Source: Candidatus Berkelbacteria bacterium RIFOXYA2_FULL_43_10
GTDB taxonomy: Bacteria; Patescibacteriota; UBA1384; XYA2-FULL-43-10
Direction of reading: 5' to 3'
Length of the DNA: 33,597 bases
NCBI GenBank assembly: GCA_001776195.1
Contig: MEZY01000002.1
Location: forward strand, 1 to 33,597
The translations under genes were made by a program, and so were the position numbers. The notes under the pieces are model-generated. The model ran no database searches and had not been told where the DNA came from. It saw only the letters and a program-made list of their open reading frames with translations. Positions 16,338-24,145 of this stretch are shown here, one piece after another (positions within the stretch are counted from its first letter, which is position 1; every line of letters starts with the position of its first letter).

Positions 16338-17378
16338 ATGCAAAAAAATGTCCAAAAATTATACTCCGGAAACGAAGTGATCGTTTTGGCGGCCATAGAA
16401 GCCGGAGCCGAGGCTATGTTTGGGTATCCGATAACACCTTCCTCGGAGATTTTGCAGGGTTGGATAGAGTCCGCGAGCAGTAACAGAAATCTACAATTTT
16501 TACAAACTGAAGATGAAACATCTGCCGGTTTTGCGACCATAGGGTCAATACTGGGCGGGAAGAAAGCCTTTACGGCTACCGCCGGTCCGGGTCATGTGCT
16601 AATGCAAGACCCGCTTTCAATGGCGGAGAATTTGAGAATTCCTTTTGTCGCGATTGTTATGCAACGTGGGGGTCCGTCGACCGGTACCGTCAATTATTCA
16701 CAGCAAGAAGTAAATTTAGCCGCGTTCGGCGGCAACGGCGATGGACTTAGAGTCGTATACTCGGCTTCATCAATTGATGAATTATACTCATTGACAATTA
16801 AAACTTTTAATACAGCTTGGAGATACAAATTCCCATCAATTCTTCTTGGTGACGGATACTTAGCGAAAATGAAAACTAAATTTTCGCCGTCAAAATCCAT
16901 TCGTCCGATAAAATCAACTGAAATGCTTGAAGGAAAGAAAAACCCCACATATCTTCGTAACTGTTTTAGTTCGGAGGAGGAATTCGGAGCCGAGCTTGAT
17001 AAAAATATTGCTGATTGGAATCGCTTAAGATCACAAATCGCCGAATCGGAAGTTTACAAAATAAATGACGCATCTGAAATTATAATCGCCCACGGGCTGG
17101 TAGCACAAGCGTCGAAAGAAGCAGTTGAGATTATGCGAAATAATAGAAGAAAAATAGGATTGTTTAAGCCGATAACATTGAACCCGATTGATTCACGAAC
17201 TCTTAATAAAGTATCAAGCGGAAAGAAAAAGATTTACATTGTTGAGTCGTCGAGGAACCAGCTTTCACATATAATAAAATACGAACTTGATAAATTTTGT
17301 GGTGAAATCGTTGAGATATCAAAACCGGCACAAGGCTTCACGGCAAAAGAGATAGTAAACAAAATAGAGAAAGATTGA
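16338..17378 (+). CDS. porA: 2-oxoacid:ferredoxin oxidoreductase, alpha subunit
   Basis: A 346-aa alpha subunit of a thiamine-diphosphate 2-oxoacid:ferredoxin oxidoreductase, which oxidatively decarboxylates a 2-oxoacid to acyl-CoA and reduces ferredoxin. Pyrimidine-binding domain I shows GNEVIVLAAIEAGAEAMFGYPITPSSEI, then the cofactor glutamate in QTEDETSAGFATIGSILGG and TATAGPGHVLMQDPLSMAE. Domain II follows with EIIIAHGLVAQASKEAVEIM and IVESSRNQLSHIIKYEL. VMQRGGPSTGTVNYSQQEV is typical of the KorA/VorA branch. Beta and gamma-ferredoxin genes follow. The substrate (pyruvate, 2-oxoglutarate or branched chain) is not fixed by sequence; pduL-ackA nearby favours pyruvate or another energy-yielding 2-oxoacid. 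Confidence 0.93.
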   Translation: MQKNVQKLYSGNEVIVLAAIEAGAEAMFGYPITPSSEILQGWIESASSNRNLQFLQTEDETSAGFATIGSILGGKKAFTATAGPGHVLMQDPLSMAENLRIPFVAIVMQRGGPSTGTVNYSQQEVNLAAFGGNGDGLRVVYSASSIDELYSLTIKTFNTAWRYKFPSILLGDGYLAKMKTKFSPSKSIRPIKSTEMLEGKKNPTYLRNCFSSEEEFGAELDKNIADWNRLRSQIAESEVYKINDASEIIIAHGLVAQASKEAVEIMRNNRRKIGLFKPITLNPIDSRTLNKVSSGKKKIYIVESSRNQLSHIIKYELDKFCGEIVEISKPAQGFTAKEIVNKIEKD

Positions 17379-17416
17379 ACCCCACCGTCATATATGACAC
17401 AAGTCACAAGTCCAAC

Positions 17417-17613
17417 GGTTACGATGCCCGTTATTTCATAAATCATCAATAATCAATCATCAATAATCAGTTAAGCTACAATATTCAATATTCAAATGCC
17501 AATATATACAAATGATGTCTTATCTGGTTATTTGCAAATTGGTTATTAACTGGTGATTGTATCTTGGTTATTGAGTATTGATAACACGGGCTTCGTTACC
17601 GATAAACGATTAA
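17417..17613. repeat. Repeat cluster between porA and porB
   Basis: GGTTACGATGCCCGTTAT (17417-17434) is the exact reverse complement of 16232-16249. A related direct copy, ATAACACGGGCTTCGTTACC, starts at 17581 and continues GATAAACGATTAAC to 17613, just ahead of the porB start. Between them is an exact 14-bp tandem duplication (AATCATCAATAATC at 17441-17454 and 17455-17468) and AT-rich sequence. No gene is seen in 17379-17619. Confidence 0.6.
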
Positions 17614-17619
17614 CGAGAT

Positions 17620-18366
17620 ATGTTGCATATGATTGAGACAATGCCAAAATGTTGGAATCAGAAAACAAAACCGCACTTTTTCTGTCCTGGGTGTGGCCAT
17701 GCTATTATTCTCAAGCAATTGGGGTTTGTTATTGATGATTTGAAGTTGGAACAAGAGGTTAAATTCTTTATAGACATCGGATGTTCTCTTTTAGCATGGA
17801 ATTTCTATAATTTTGATACTGTCCAGACGCATCACGGGAGGACCACACCGACAGCTGTTGGATATAAAATGGCGAAACCAAAAAAAGTAGTAATTGGTTA
17901 CATGGGAGACGGCGGCGGATACGCCATAGGACTGCAATCTGTACTTCATGCTGCTTTCCGAAACGATCCGGTAACTATCATTTTGGTTAATAATGAAAAT
18001 TATGCCATGACCGGTGGTCAAATGGCACCGACGACGATGCCGAATGAAATTACGACCACAACTCCAACGGGGAAAGAAGTTAAATTCGGTCCTGGGATGC
18101 ATGGGCCGGAGCTAATCAGAAATATTGCATCCGACAAGGCCTACATCGCAAGAACATCAATGTCCGCACCGGAAGCGGTTAAAATAGCGATCAAGAAGGC
18201 AATTAAAACTCAAATTGAGAATAATGCATTTTCATTTTTAGAGATTTTATCGATCTGCCCCACAAACTGGAAAACTGACGCAGAAGGATCGTTTGAGAGA
18301 TTAAAGATGGCGGAGAGTTATTACCATATTGGCGAAATACCGCCACAGAAATCATCACAGAAATGA
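17620..18366 (+). CDS. porB: 2-oxoacid:ferredoxin oxidoreductase, beta subunit
   Basis: A 248-aa TPP-binding beta subunit, partner of the preceding alpha subunit. HFFCPGCGHAII near the N-terminus and FIDIGCSLLAWN carry cluster-type cysteines; the TPP/Mg2+ motif is GYMGDGGGYAIGLQS followed by ILVNNENYAMTGGQMAPTT. LSICPTNWKTDAEGSFERLK is the usual C-terminal block. Three in-frame ATGs compete (17620, 17629, 17641); family alignment would allow MPKCWNQKTKPHFF at 17641. No good ribosome site is seen for any. The last residues (PPQKSSQK) are encoded by DNA resembling the 3960-4075 repeat, so the tail may be repeat-derived. It is separated from porA by 241 bp, so it may have its own promoter. Confidence 0.93.
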   Translation: MLHMIETMPKCWNQKTKPHFFCPGCGHAIILKQLGFVIDDLKLEQEVKFFIDIGCSLLAWNFYNFDTVQTHHGRTTPTAVGYKMAKPKKVVIGYMGDGGGYAIGLQSVLHAAFRNDPVTIILVNNENYAMTGGQMAPTTMPNEITTTTPTGKEVKFGPGMHGPELIRNIASDKAYIARTSMSAPEAVKIAIKKAIKTQIENNAFSFLEILSICPTNWKTDAEGSFERLKMAESYYHIGEIPPQKSSQK

Positions 18367-18393
18367 TTTAGTAATGAAAATGGATATATAAAA

Positions 18394-19212
18394 ATGATAC
18401 ATGAAACTACAATAATATTATTTGCGGGTGAGGGCGGACAAGGCGTACAGACCATTGCGGAGGTCACAGCCGCGCTTGCGATAGGCAAAGGATATAACGC
18501 AACATATATCCCCTATTTTGGTGTAGAGCAACGAGGAGCATCCTCTATCGCTTATGTAATTATCTCCAAAGGGACTATTTATTATCCGAGATTTGACGAT
18601 GCCGACATAATCGTCGTAATGCGTGAAAGGGCGCTTAAGGACATCAAAAGATTTATTACCCCGAATACAGATGTAATTTTCGATAGCTCCACAATAGAGG
18701 CAAAAGATATCCACAAAATCGCGACCAAAACGATAGGATTCCCCGGGAGCAAATACGCGCTAACAAAATTCGGAGCAAAATCATACAACTTGCTGGTTCT
18801 GGGAGTGATAGGGAACTATTTGGGATTCGATAAAACTGAACTCTGGGAAAATGTTTTTGAAAAGCTCAAGAGTAAATTCAAAAGCAAAGAGATCGAAGAG
18901 AAAAACAAGCTGGCGCTGGAGTTTGGGGCGAAGATAGTACTTGAGAAGGGAGAATATTCAAAGGCTGAATTCAAAGCAGATCTTGGCGATAAGCTTTATA
19001 GAAACAAAGAAAGGGAAGGGATTATCAAACCAAGTTTATGCAAGGGTTGTCTAATATGCGTCGAAAAATGCCCGGTTGGAGCACTTTCGAAAGGAAGTGA
19101 GGTCGGATTTTTCGGGGCAAATATACCCGATCTTAATATAGAAAAATGCATCACTTGCGGAATATGCAAGCGCTTTTGTCCCGACGGAGCGGTAGCCGTT
19201 GAAAAGAGATAA
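18394..19212 (+). CDS. porG: 2-oxoacid:ferredoxin oxidoreductase, fused gamma and ferredoxin (delta) subunit
   Basis: A 272-aa fusion. Residues 1-180 are the gamma domain: LFAGEGGQGVQTIAEVTA (nucleotide/CoA loop), PYFGVEQRGASSIAYV and VVMRERALKDIKRF. A linker leads to a two-[4Fe-4S] ferredoxin domain with CKGCLICVEKCPVGAL (about 216-231) and CITCGICKRFCPDGA (about 252-266), complete C-x2-C-x2-C-x3-C sets. The clusters carry electrons from the TPP site to external ferredoxin. It follows porB by 27 nt, so the pair is co-transcribed. Its TAA abuts the stop of the convergent YdjM-like gene with no gap. Fusion of gamma and delta is common and not itself odd. Confidence 0.93.
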   Translation: MIHETTIILFAGEGGQGVQTIAEVTAALAIGKGYNATYIPYFGVEQRGASSIAYVIISKGTIYYPRFDDADIIVVMRERALKDIKRFITPNTDVIFDSSTIEAKDIHKIATKTIGFPGSKYALTKFGAKSYNLLVLGVIGNYLGFDKTELWENVFEKLKSKFKSKEIEEKNKLALEFGAKIVLEKGEYSKAEFKADLGDKLYRNKEREGIIKPSLCKGCLICVEKCPVGALSKGSEVGFFGANIPDLNIEKCITCGICKRFCPDGAVAVEKR

Positions 19213-19782
19213 CTACTTGAACAAGATTACTCTGATTTTTTGCCAATATAGAACTATTACTAATATCAATCCTACATTGACGGCGGGGTAGATTATTAAG
19301 TTCTCGAACCATTTACCGGTGACGATTCTTACGCTCTCAAAAGGTTTCGGCGGAATACCGATCATTTTTTTCATTGGAAAGAATAGCGGTATCCCCTCCT
19401 CTGTAAACATATCAGCGACAAGATGACTCCCATAAGAGACAAAAAACACTAAGAATAAAACATTGGCATCAATCAACCAATAATCAGGAAAAATTCTGGT
19501 TAAACCGAGAACGGCGAAGTTGAATAATGCCAAACCTAAAAGCGAGTGCGTGATATTTCTATGTTTAAAAAACGGATCAACTACTTTGCCTGCAGTTTTG
19601 CCAAAAGGCAACGATTCCCAAATCAGTGAAGCCGAGCGATCTATATCAGGGAGAAGCGAACCGAAGTATGATATCGCAAGGGATGCGAATAATGTAGACG
19701 GGGAGTAACTATTTTGCGCGTATGCTGCGCACGCAAGCGTTCCGGAAGCAATACCAAGAGTTCTATGGGTTTTTCCTGTCAT
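19213..19782 (-). CDS. YdjM-like membrane-bound metal-dependent hydrolase family protein
   Basis: A 189-aa integral membrane protein with about four hydrophobic segments. It has the histidine/aspartate pattern of the YdjM (LexA-regulated, membrane-bound predicted hydrolase) family: N-terminal MTGKTHRTLG, then SLLPDIDRSAS, KHRNITHSLLGLAL and SYGSHLVADMFTEEGIPLFFP. These His and Asp residues could bind a metal at the membrane. Enzymatic activity has not been settled for the family. ATG at 19782 overlaps the upstream gene's stop in an ATGA arrangement (19779-19782), so translation is probably coupled. It is the last gene of the group that begins with the ABC transporter. Confidence 0.82.
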   Translation of the reverse strand: MTGKTHRTLGIASGTLACAAYAQNSYSPSTLFASLAISYFGSLLPDIDRSASLIWESLPFGKTAGKVVDPFFKHRNITHSLLGLALFNFAVLGLTRIFPDYWLIDANVLFLVFFVSYGSHLVADMFTEEGIPLFFPMKKMIGIPPKPFESVRIVTGKWFENLIIYPAVNVGLILVIVLYWQKIRVILFK

Positions 19783-20390
19783 GATTTAATGAAAGTTTTT
19801 AGACTCATCTCAATCACCGACTTTGCTTTGTCGAAGTCAATATCGGTATCCTTGGGAGTGGATATCGAATATTGAATAAATATTTCATCGGAATATTCCA
19901 GATTGAGTATTTGATTCAAAGAGTTCGCGGATTCCTCGAAATAGCCGGTGGTCTCGTATGCGACTCCTTTGATATTTATCACATCTTTTAAGGTGCTATA
20001 GCCTTTGGGCTTTGATGCAATGATGCAATAGTTCGGCTTCGAGTCTGCACTTACGATTATTGATCCAGAGTCGTAAGTTATTTTTGCACACCCCGCTTTG
20101 TTGCTCTCGCTTTTAATTTCATTTCCCGCGGTATCGAAGTACGAAAGCGACGCGTTCGAAGGATATTTTATGGAATATTTGTAAGTAGAATTTTCGTATT
20201 TACTCCAGTTCGTGGAGTTTTCCAGACTGTCCGATGCAGCGGAAGTATCGCGCGTGCTGGCGCCATCGTTGAGTATGCCCTCGTTGCTTCCGGTAATAAG
20301 ATTTTGATAATACTGCGCACCGTAGTAAATACCCACTAAACAAACGATCCCGATCAAAGACCCGATTAAAAGCGAAATTGACTTAGGCAT
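19779..20390 (-). CDS. Single-pass membrane protein with extracytoplasmic domain, unknown function
   Basis: A 203-aa protein with a TM helix at about residues 5-25 (ISLLIGSLIGIVCLVGIYYG), a Ser/Thr/Asn-rich linker to about 65, then a folded domain starting WSKYENSTYKYSIKYPSNAS. That tyrosine-rich YKYSIKYP entry resembles PsbP-like or photosystem-reaction-like domains found in many surface proteins. Two cysteines (GCAKITY, NYCIIAS) could form a disulfide outside the cell. No enzyme motif is seen. It overlaps the GGDEF gene by 8 nt upstream and the YdjM-like gene by 4 nt downstream, so it is within an operon. Function unknown; possibly an envelope sensor or solute-binding protein. Confidence 0.65.
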   Translation of the reverse strand: MPKSISLLIGSLIGIVCLVGIYYGAQYYQNLITGSNEGILNDGASTRDTSAASDSLENSTNWSKYENSTYKYSIKYPSNASLSYFDTAGNEIKSESNKAGCAKITYDSGSIIVSADSKPNYCIIASKPKGYSTLKDVINIKGVAYETTGYFEESANSLNQILNLEYSDEIFIQYSISTPKDTDIDFDKAKSVIEMSLKTFIKS

Positions 20391-21183
20391 CTTGGCCCTC
20401 CTTCAGTTTCCTCTTCTCCTCATACATCTTGGCGTCAGCCTCGGATTTTAATAAGTTGAAATTAATAGCATGTTCTTTGTCCGCGACGGCAAAGCCTATG
20501 CTTACACTTACGTCTTGCTCATAAACTTGATCGCTAGCAGGAACGCGTGCGGTAAACGATGCTTCATGTAATCTTGCGACGATATCATCTTTTGCATCTT
20601 TCATGCCCGGTTGATCGCAAACGACAAATATGCCGAATTCGTCGCCTCTGGACATTCTCGCAACGAAACTATTCTCAAAGCTGGATGCCGCGCTTTTTAG
20701 TGCTTCAGCAACGCACGCTATTGCTTGGTCGCCGGCATCGTGTCCGCCGCCAAAGTGATCGTTAATAATCTTTAGATCATTGACATCAATGATGCCAAAT
20801 ATCACAATTTGATCATCTCTCATCCGAGAGAGCATAGCAATGTAGGAATCTTTTACATGCTCGTAATTTTGGAGTCCGGTAAGAGTATCATATTTGTTAA
20901 ATCTAGCTCGCTCCAATGCTTTAAGGGCGCGTTCAACAGTAATGCCTATAGCTCCGTTAAGTATTTGCACAAGCTTATCTCTATACAAATCATTAAAAAC
21001 TTCGTCTTTATGGTCCCTATCAATTCTTAGATTGCATTCTTGATGAGCAAGCTCAAATTCTCTCCAGTTAACGACACCATCACCAGATTCCAATCTTTCG
21101 TTGATGATGACTACTGGTTCGATATAATAAGATTCATCTATTTTCGTTTCAGATGCCTCAATTGGGGTTGGTATTTCATTCAT
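20383..21183 (-). CDS. GGDEF domain protein (putative diguanylate cyclase)
   Basis: A 266-aa soluble protein. Residues 1-95 are a helical N-terminal part without a known sensor motif; the GGDEF domain starts at about 97 with KYDTLTGLQNYEHV. The metal-binding aspartate is D133 in GIIDVNDLKIINDHFG, followed by GHDAGDQAI; the signature is MSRGDEFGIFV (RGDEF, residues 179-183), with VSIGFAV and EADAKMYEEKRK at the end. RGDEF instead of GGDEF occurs in some active cyclases, so c-di-GMP synthesis is possible but unproven. No RxxD inhibitory site is evident. It follows the ABC permease by 8 nt. No EAL, HD-GYP or PilZ protein is in the window. Confidence 0.88.
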   Translation of the reverse strand: MNEIPTPIEASETKIDESYYIEPVVIINERLESGDGVVNWREFELAHQECNLRIDRDHKDEVFNDLYRDKLVQILNGAIGITVERALKALERARFNKYDTLTGLQNYEHVKDSYIAMLSRMRDDQIVIFGIIDVNDLKIINDHFGGGHDAGDQAIACVAEALKSAASSFENSFVARMSRGDEFGIFVVCDQPGMKDAKDDIVARLHEASFTARVPASDQVYEQDVSVSIGFAVADKEHAINFNLLKSEADAKMYEEKRKLKEGQDA

Positions 21184-21191
21184 AATCTAAT

Positions 21192-22277
21192 TCACTCGTC
21201 GGAGAGGCGGAATTTGTATGACGAGATAATTAATGCTACTACTATCCATCCTACCACAATTAAGATATTTTGTGGATTGTCGAAAGGCGAAAGCGACTCT
21301 AGAGCCACTCCCCTTATCATACGAAGAAGCGGAGCAAGAGGTAAGTATTTTACAAACATATAGAGCCAGGACGGAAGAAGGTCTATCGGAAAAAATACCC
21401 CGGCCAAAAACATCATCGGAATCGTAATGGCTGTTGTCATCCCTTGGGCGGCATCCGTGCTTTTGGCAAAGCTCGCGATAGCGAAACCGATAAGTTGAAA
21501 GAGAACTGCTCCGATCATAGAAAGCAATACTAGTATCGGGATACTTCCGTTGATGTGCGCGTTGAAGAAGTATATTCCAATAGAGAGTATCAAGACGATT
21601 TGGATCACATTTACAATTAGTCTAGAGAGAACTTCTGCTGTTATGAACATCCAAGGCTTTAGCGGAGTGGTTGTAATTCTTTTTAGTATTTTATCTTCCC
21701 TGTACCTACTCATGCTTACCGATATTCCTATCACCGAAGAGTTCATAAGAGCTAGGCCCAGGATGCCGACAAGCACAAAGTCGAAATAGTTTAGCTCTTT
21801 ATCGCTGATTTTTTCTTGAACAACGGAAAATATCTGTTTGGTATTACTAATTTTATAATTTAGTGCGGTAGAGTACTGATCGAGAAAACCCACAATTACC
21901 GCGTTTGTTGTAGCGTTTCCGGGATCATATATAATTTTGAGTTCGGTGCTTGAATCTGCGAATTGTTGCCCGTATCCCTTTGGCACAACTATGCCGGCGG
22001 ATATTTTGCTGTTTTTAACTGCACTTTTAATATCATCTACGGATGAGTAGGTATCATTTATTTTGAAAAGGCCGGATTGATCCATCGTGGAGCGCAAGGA
22101 TTGCGATATTTCGTTGTTAGCATTGTCTAAATAGGCGACATTACCGGCAGATGAAGAGTTTCCGAAAAAGAAGCCGAAAATAAATGTAAACATCAAAGGA
22201 AACATCAATGCCCAAAAAAACGATTGGCGATTTCTGAAGATCATTTTGACATCTGCTATGAAAAGTTTTAGAAACAT
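21192..22277 (-). CDS. ABC-2 type transporter permease
   Basis: A 361-aa ABC-2 permease with one N-terminal TM helix (NRQSFFWALMFPLMFTFIFGFFFG), a large extracytoplasmic loop (about residues 45-150, with SAGIVVPKGYGQQFA) and five C-terminal TM helices, including ITIPMMFLAGVFFPIDLLPSWL, a family hallmark. It partners the upstream ATPase; exporters of this type move drugs, lipids, polysaccharide or peptides. ATG at 22277 is chosen because AAGGAG (22288-22293) lies 10 nt before it; a TTG at 22310 extends the frame without support. The next gene down is the GGDEF protein. Substrate unknown. Confidence 0.9.
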   Translation of the reverse strand: MFLKLFIADVKMIFRNRQSFFWALMFPLMFTFIFGFFFGNSSSAGNVAYLDNANNEISQSLRSTMDQSGLFKINDTYSSVDDIKSAVKNSKISAGIVVPKGYGQQFADSSTELKIIYDPGNATTNAVIVGFLDQYSTALNYKISNTKQIFSVVQEKISDKELNYFDFVLVGILGLALMNSSVIGISVSMSRYREDKILKRITTTPLKPWMFITAEVLSRLIVNVIQIVLILSIGIYFFNAHINGSIPILVLLSMIGAVLFQLIGFAIASFAKSTDAAQGMTTAITIPMMFLAGVFFPIDLLPSWLYMFVKYLPLAPLLRMIRGVALESLSPFDNPQNILIVVGWIVVALIISSYKFRLSDE

Positions 22278-22310
22278 AAGCCAAAAGCTCCTTAACAAAC
22301 TGATTGTCAA

Positions 22311-22440
22311 ATCCGAAGCACGAAATACGAAACAAATTCTAAATTATAAATCTTAATGTTATAAACTTTTGTTTAGAATTTATTATTTTGATCATTCGAT
22401 ATTGTTTCGACATTCGATATTTGGATTTCGAATTTATTTA
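22311..22440. repeat. AT-rich dispersed repeat between the ABC genes
   Basis: The stretch has many TCGAAAT/ATTTCG-like units. AATTCTAAA near 22335 faces TTTAGAATT near 22371, and AAATCC near 22310 faces GGATTT at 22423-22428, giving a loose large inverted repeat. The reverse complement of 22404-22435 matches 27 of 32 bases of an internal stretch of leuS (26758-26789). It separates the ATPase and permease genes by about 200 nt. Confidence 0.5.
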
Positions 22441-22473
22441 GGTCAATTAGGTTAATTAGTGTAATTAGAATAA

Positions 22474-23400
22474 TTAATTTTCATCCCCTATCGTCTTCCC
22501 TGTGAGCTCGATAAAGACATCTTCTAGCGTTGCCTTCCCTATCGTATAATAATTCGGCTTGATGCTTCTAACAAAGTCAACTGCTTCGTCGAGTTTGGAT
22601 TTATTCTTGATCTTCAGAATATATTGATTTTTCTTACCGATAACGTTTTCTACCATTCCGTATTTTGTAAGTTTTTTGATATTGCTTCCGTCGTGCTTGG
22701 AGGATACGAAGGATATTTTGAAGGGATACTCCGCCATCTCAATCAATTTGTTTGTTTCGTCAAGCGCCAGAATCTTCCCTTTGTCCATTATCCCGATTCT
22801 ATCGCAAAGAATCTCCGCTTCTTCCATGTAGTGAGTGGTAAGAATTATTGTTTTGCCTTTGAGTTTAATATTCTCGATTATTTTCCAGAGATTTCTCCTT
22901 GCAAGTGGATCAAGACCAGTTGTTGGCTCGTCAAGAAATACAATCTCGGGATCATTAACGAGGGCAGCGACGATAGAAAAACGTTGCCTCTGGCCACCAG
23001 AGAGTTTACCGACATATGATTTGGCCTTATCTTTAAGATCGACTAAACTTAAGAGTCGATATGGATCGATACACTTTGAGTAAAGAGAGCAAAAAAGCTC
23101 AATGATTTCTTTCAATGTAAGAAATTGGTAGTAGGCGGTAGATTGTAGCTGGACGCCTATTTTGGTTTTAACAAAATTCACATTGTGTTTAATATCTTTG
23201 CCGAGAATTTTAATATCACCAGATGTCGGTTTCCGCAGTCCCTCAATCATCTCAAGCGTAGTTGATTTTCCAGCACCGTTTTCACCAAGAAGACCGAATA
23301 TCTCACCGCTTTCGACATAAAAGGATATATCATCAACGGCCTTAAGCTTGCCGTAGGTTTTGGAGAGATTTTTGATTTCAATAACTTTTTTAACCACCAA
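22474..23400 (-). CDS. ABC transporter ATP-binding protein
   Basis: A 308-aa ATPase of the DrrA/CcmA-like class that drives the adjacent ABC-2 permease. Motifs are complete: Walker A GLLGENGAGKSTTLE, Q-loop VQLQSTAYY, signature KLSGGQRQRFS, Walker B PEIVFLDEPTTGLDPLARR and H-loop ILTTHYMEEAEIL. A C-terminal extension of about 90 residues (ending TIGKATLEDVFIELTGK) is typical of this class. The start is TTG at 23400 or GTG at 23397; neither has a clear ribosome site. It is the first gene of the minus-strand group that continues through permease, GGDEF and membrane proteins. Confidence 0.95.
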   Translation of the reverse strand: MVVKKVIEIKNLSKTYGKLKAVDDISFYVESGEIFGLLGENGAGKSTTLEMIEGLRKPTSGDIKILGKDIKHNVNFVKTKIGVQLQSTAYYQFLTLKEIIELFCSLYSKCIDPYRLLSLVDLKDKAKSYVGKLSGGQRQRFSIVAALVNDPEIVFLDEPTTGLDPLARRNLWKIIENIKLKGKTIILTTHYMEEAEILCDRIGIMDKGKILALDETNKLIEMAEYPFKISFVSSKHDGSNIKKLTKYGMVENVIGKKNQYILKIKNKSKLDEAVDFVRSIKPNYYTIGKATLEDVFIELTGKTIGDEN

Positions 23401-23441
23401 TATATTTAATCATCAAAGCAGAGAATTATCAAGGATAAAAC

Positions 23442-23469
23442 CAAAAGCGACCCGGATGAGTCGCTTTTG
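23442..23469 (-). terminator. Intrinsic terminator of the TM2 gene
   Basis: CAAAAGCGAC (23442-23451), an 8-nt loop and GTCGCTTTTG (23460-23469) form a perfect 10-bp stem ending in T-rich sequence on the minus strand, beginning 11 nt beyond the TM2 gene stop. Its A/T flanks make it workable on either strand. Confidence 0.75.
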
Positions 23470-23479
23470 ATGAAATGTT

Positions 23480-23758
23480 TTAATCTACCCATTCAACGTT
23501 AGGAAATTGATGCTTGGTCGCTATAAGAATAAAGTCTATGAGCCACCAAATTCCCATTCCGCCCCAAGTGATAAGTTTCAAAATCCCTAAGCCGATTTGC
23601 CCCATCATAAACCTGTCTACTCCCAACGACCCAAAGAAGAACGACAGTACCAAGGTTAGCATCCAGTTAAGCTTCCTTGTGCCTCCGCTAGCCGTTGCCG
23701 CAGGTGCCGGAGCAGCTTCGTGCGCAGCCGTTGCCGCAGGTGTTGTTTCTTCTGCCAT
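23480..23758 (-). CDS. TM2 domain membrane protein
   Basis: A 92-aa protein. Residues 1-27 are an Ala/Pro/Glu-rich, probably disordered cytoplasmic tail (AATAAHEAAPAPAAT). Two TM helices follow with the TM2 signature: NWMLTLVLSFFFGSLGVDRFMMG, then GILKLITWGGMGIWWLIDFILIA. The D-R-F motif between helices is the family hallmark. Function of bacterial TM2 proteins is not well defined. ATG 23758 follows GGGAGG by 4 nt, a strong site; the frame could begin one codon earlier with TTG. Single gene with its own terminator. The tRNA-Ala gene lies upstream on the same strand. Confidence 0.9.
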   Translation of the reverse strand: MAEETTPAATAAHEAAPAPAATASGGTRKLNWMLTLVLSFFFGSLGVDRFMMGQIGLGILKLITWGGMGIWWLIDFILIATKHQFPNVEWVD

Positions 23759-23838
23759 CAAACCTCCCTATTTATTATTTAACAAATATATTATATCAAA
23801 AATTAGCAATTTGTATAAATCTGGCGCAACGCTAAGTG

Positions 23839-23914
23839 TGGTGGACCCGACAAGGATTGAACTTGCGACCTCCTCGATGCCATCGAGGCGCTCTACCAAC
23901 TAAGCTACGGGCCC
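23839..23914 (-). tRNA. tRNA-Ala, anticodon GGC
   Basis: A 76-nt tRNA with encoded CCA. Acceptor GGGCCCG pairs with CGGGTCC and includes the G3:U70 wobble, the alanine identity element. The D-arm is GCTTAGTTGGTAGAGC, anticodon stem CCTCG/CGAGG encloses ATGGCAT (anticodon GGC), and the T-arm is GCAAGTTCAATCCTTGT. The discriminator is A. Structure is canonical. Confidence 0.97.
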
Positions 23915-23976
23915 ATATATTAAGGATAGAGAATTTTAGTATAAGAATCAATAATAATCAATTATACTGATTTTCA

Positions 23977-24018
23977 TACTATTCGCATACAGTACGTACG
24001 TACTATAAACGAATAGTA
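23977..24018. repeat. Nested dyad symmetry element
   Basis: TACTATTCG (23977-23985) and CGAATAGTA (24010-24018) flank a perfect 14-bp palindrome AGTACGTACGTACT (23991-24004), each separated by 5 bp, so the 42 bp are symmetric in layout. It lies in the 246-bp AT-rich space between the GC-rich gene and tRNA-Ala, where no gene is seen. Operator or cruciform are possibilities; no function can be assigned. Confidence 0.55.
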
Positions 24019-24145
24019 AAGGTATTTAATAATAGACATATAATATTGGCTTTCTTAGTTTTTGCCATTCAGTCCGATTAAGCTTTGGATATTACATTAA
24101 CAATGATTGTGTCAGTAATATATTCATCGTTTGAAAAACGACGAA

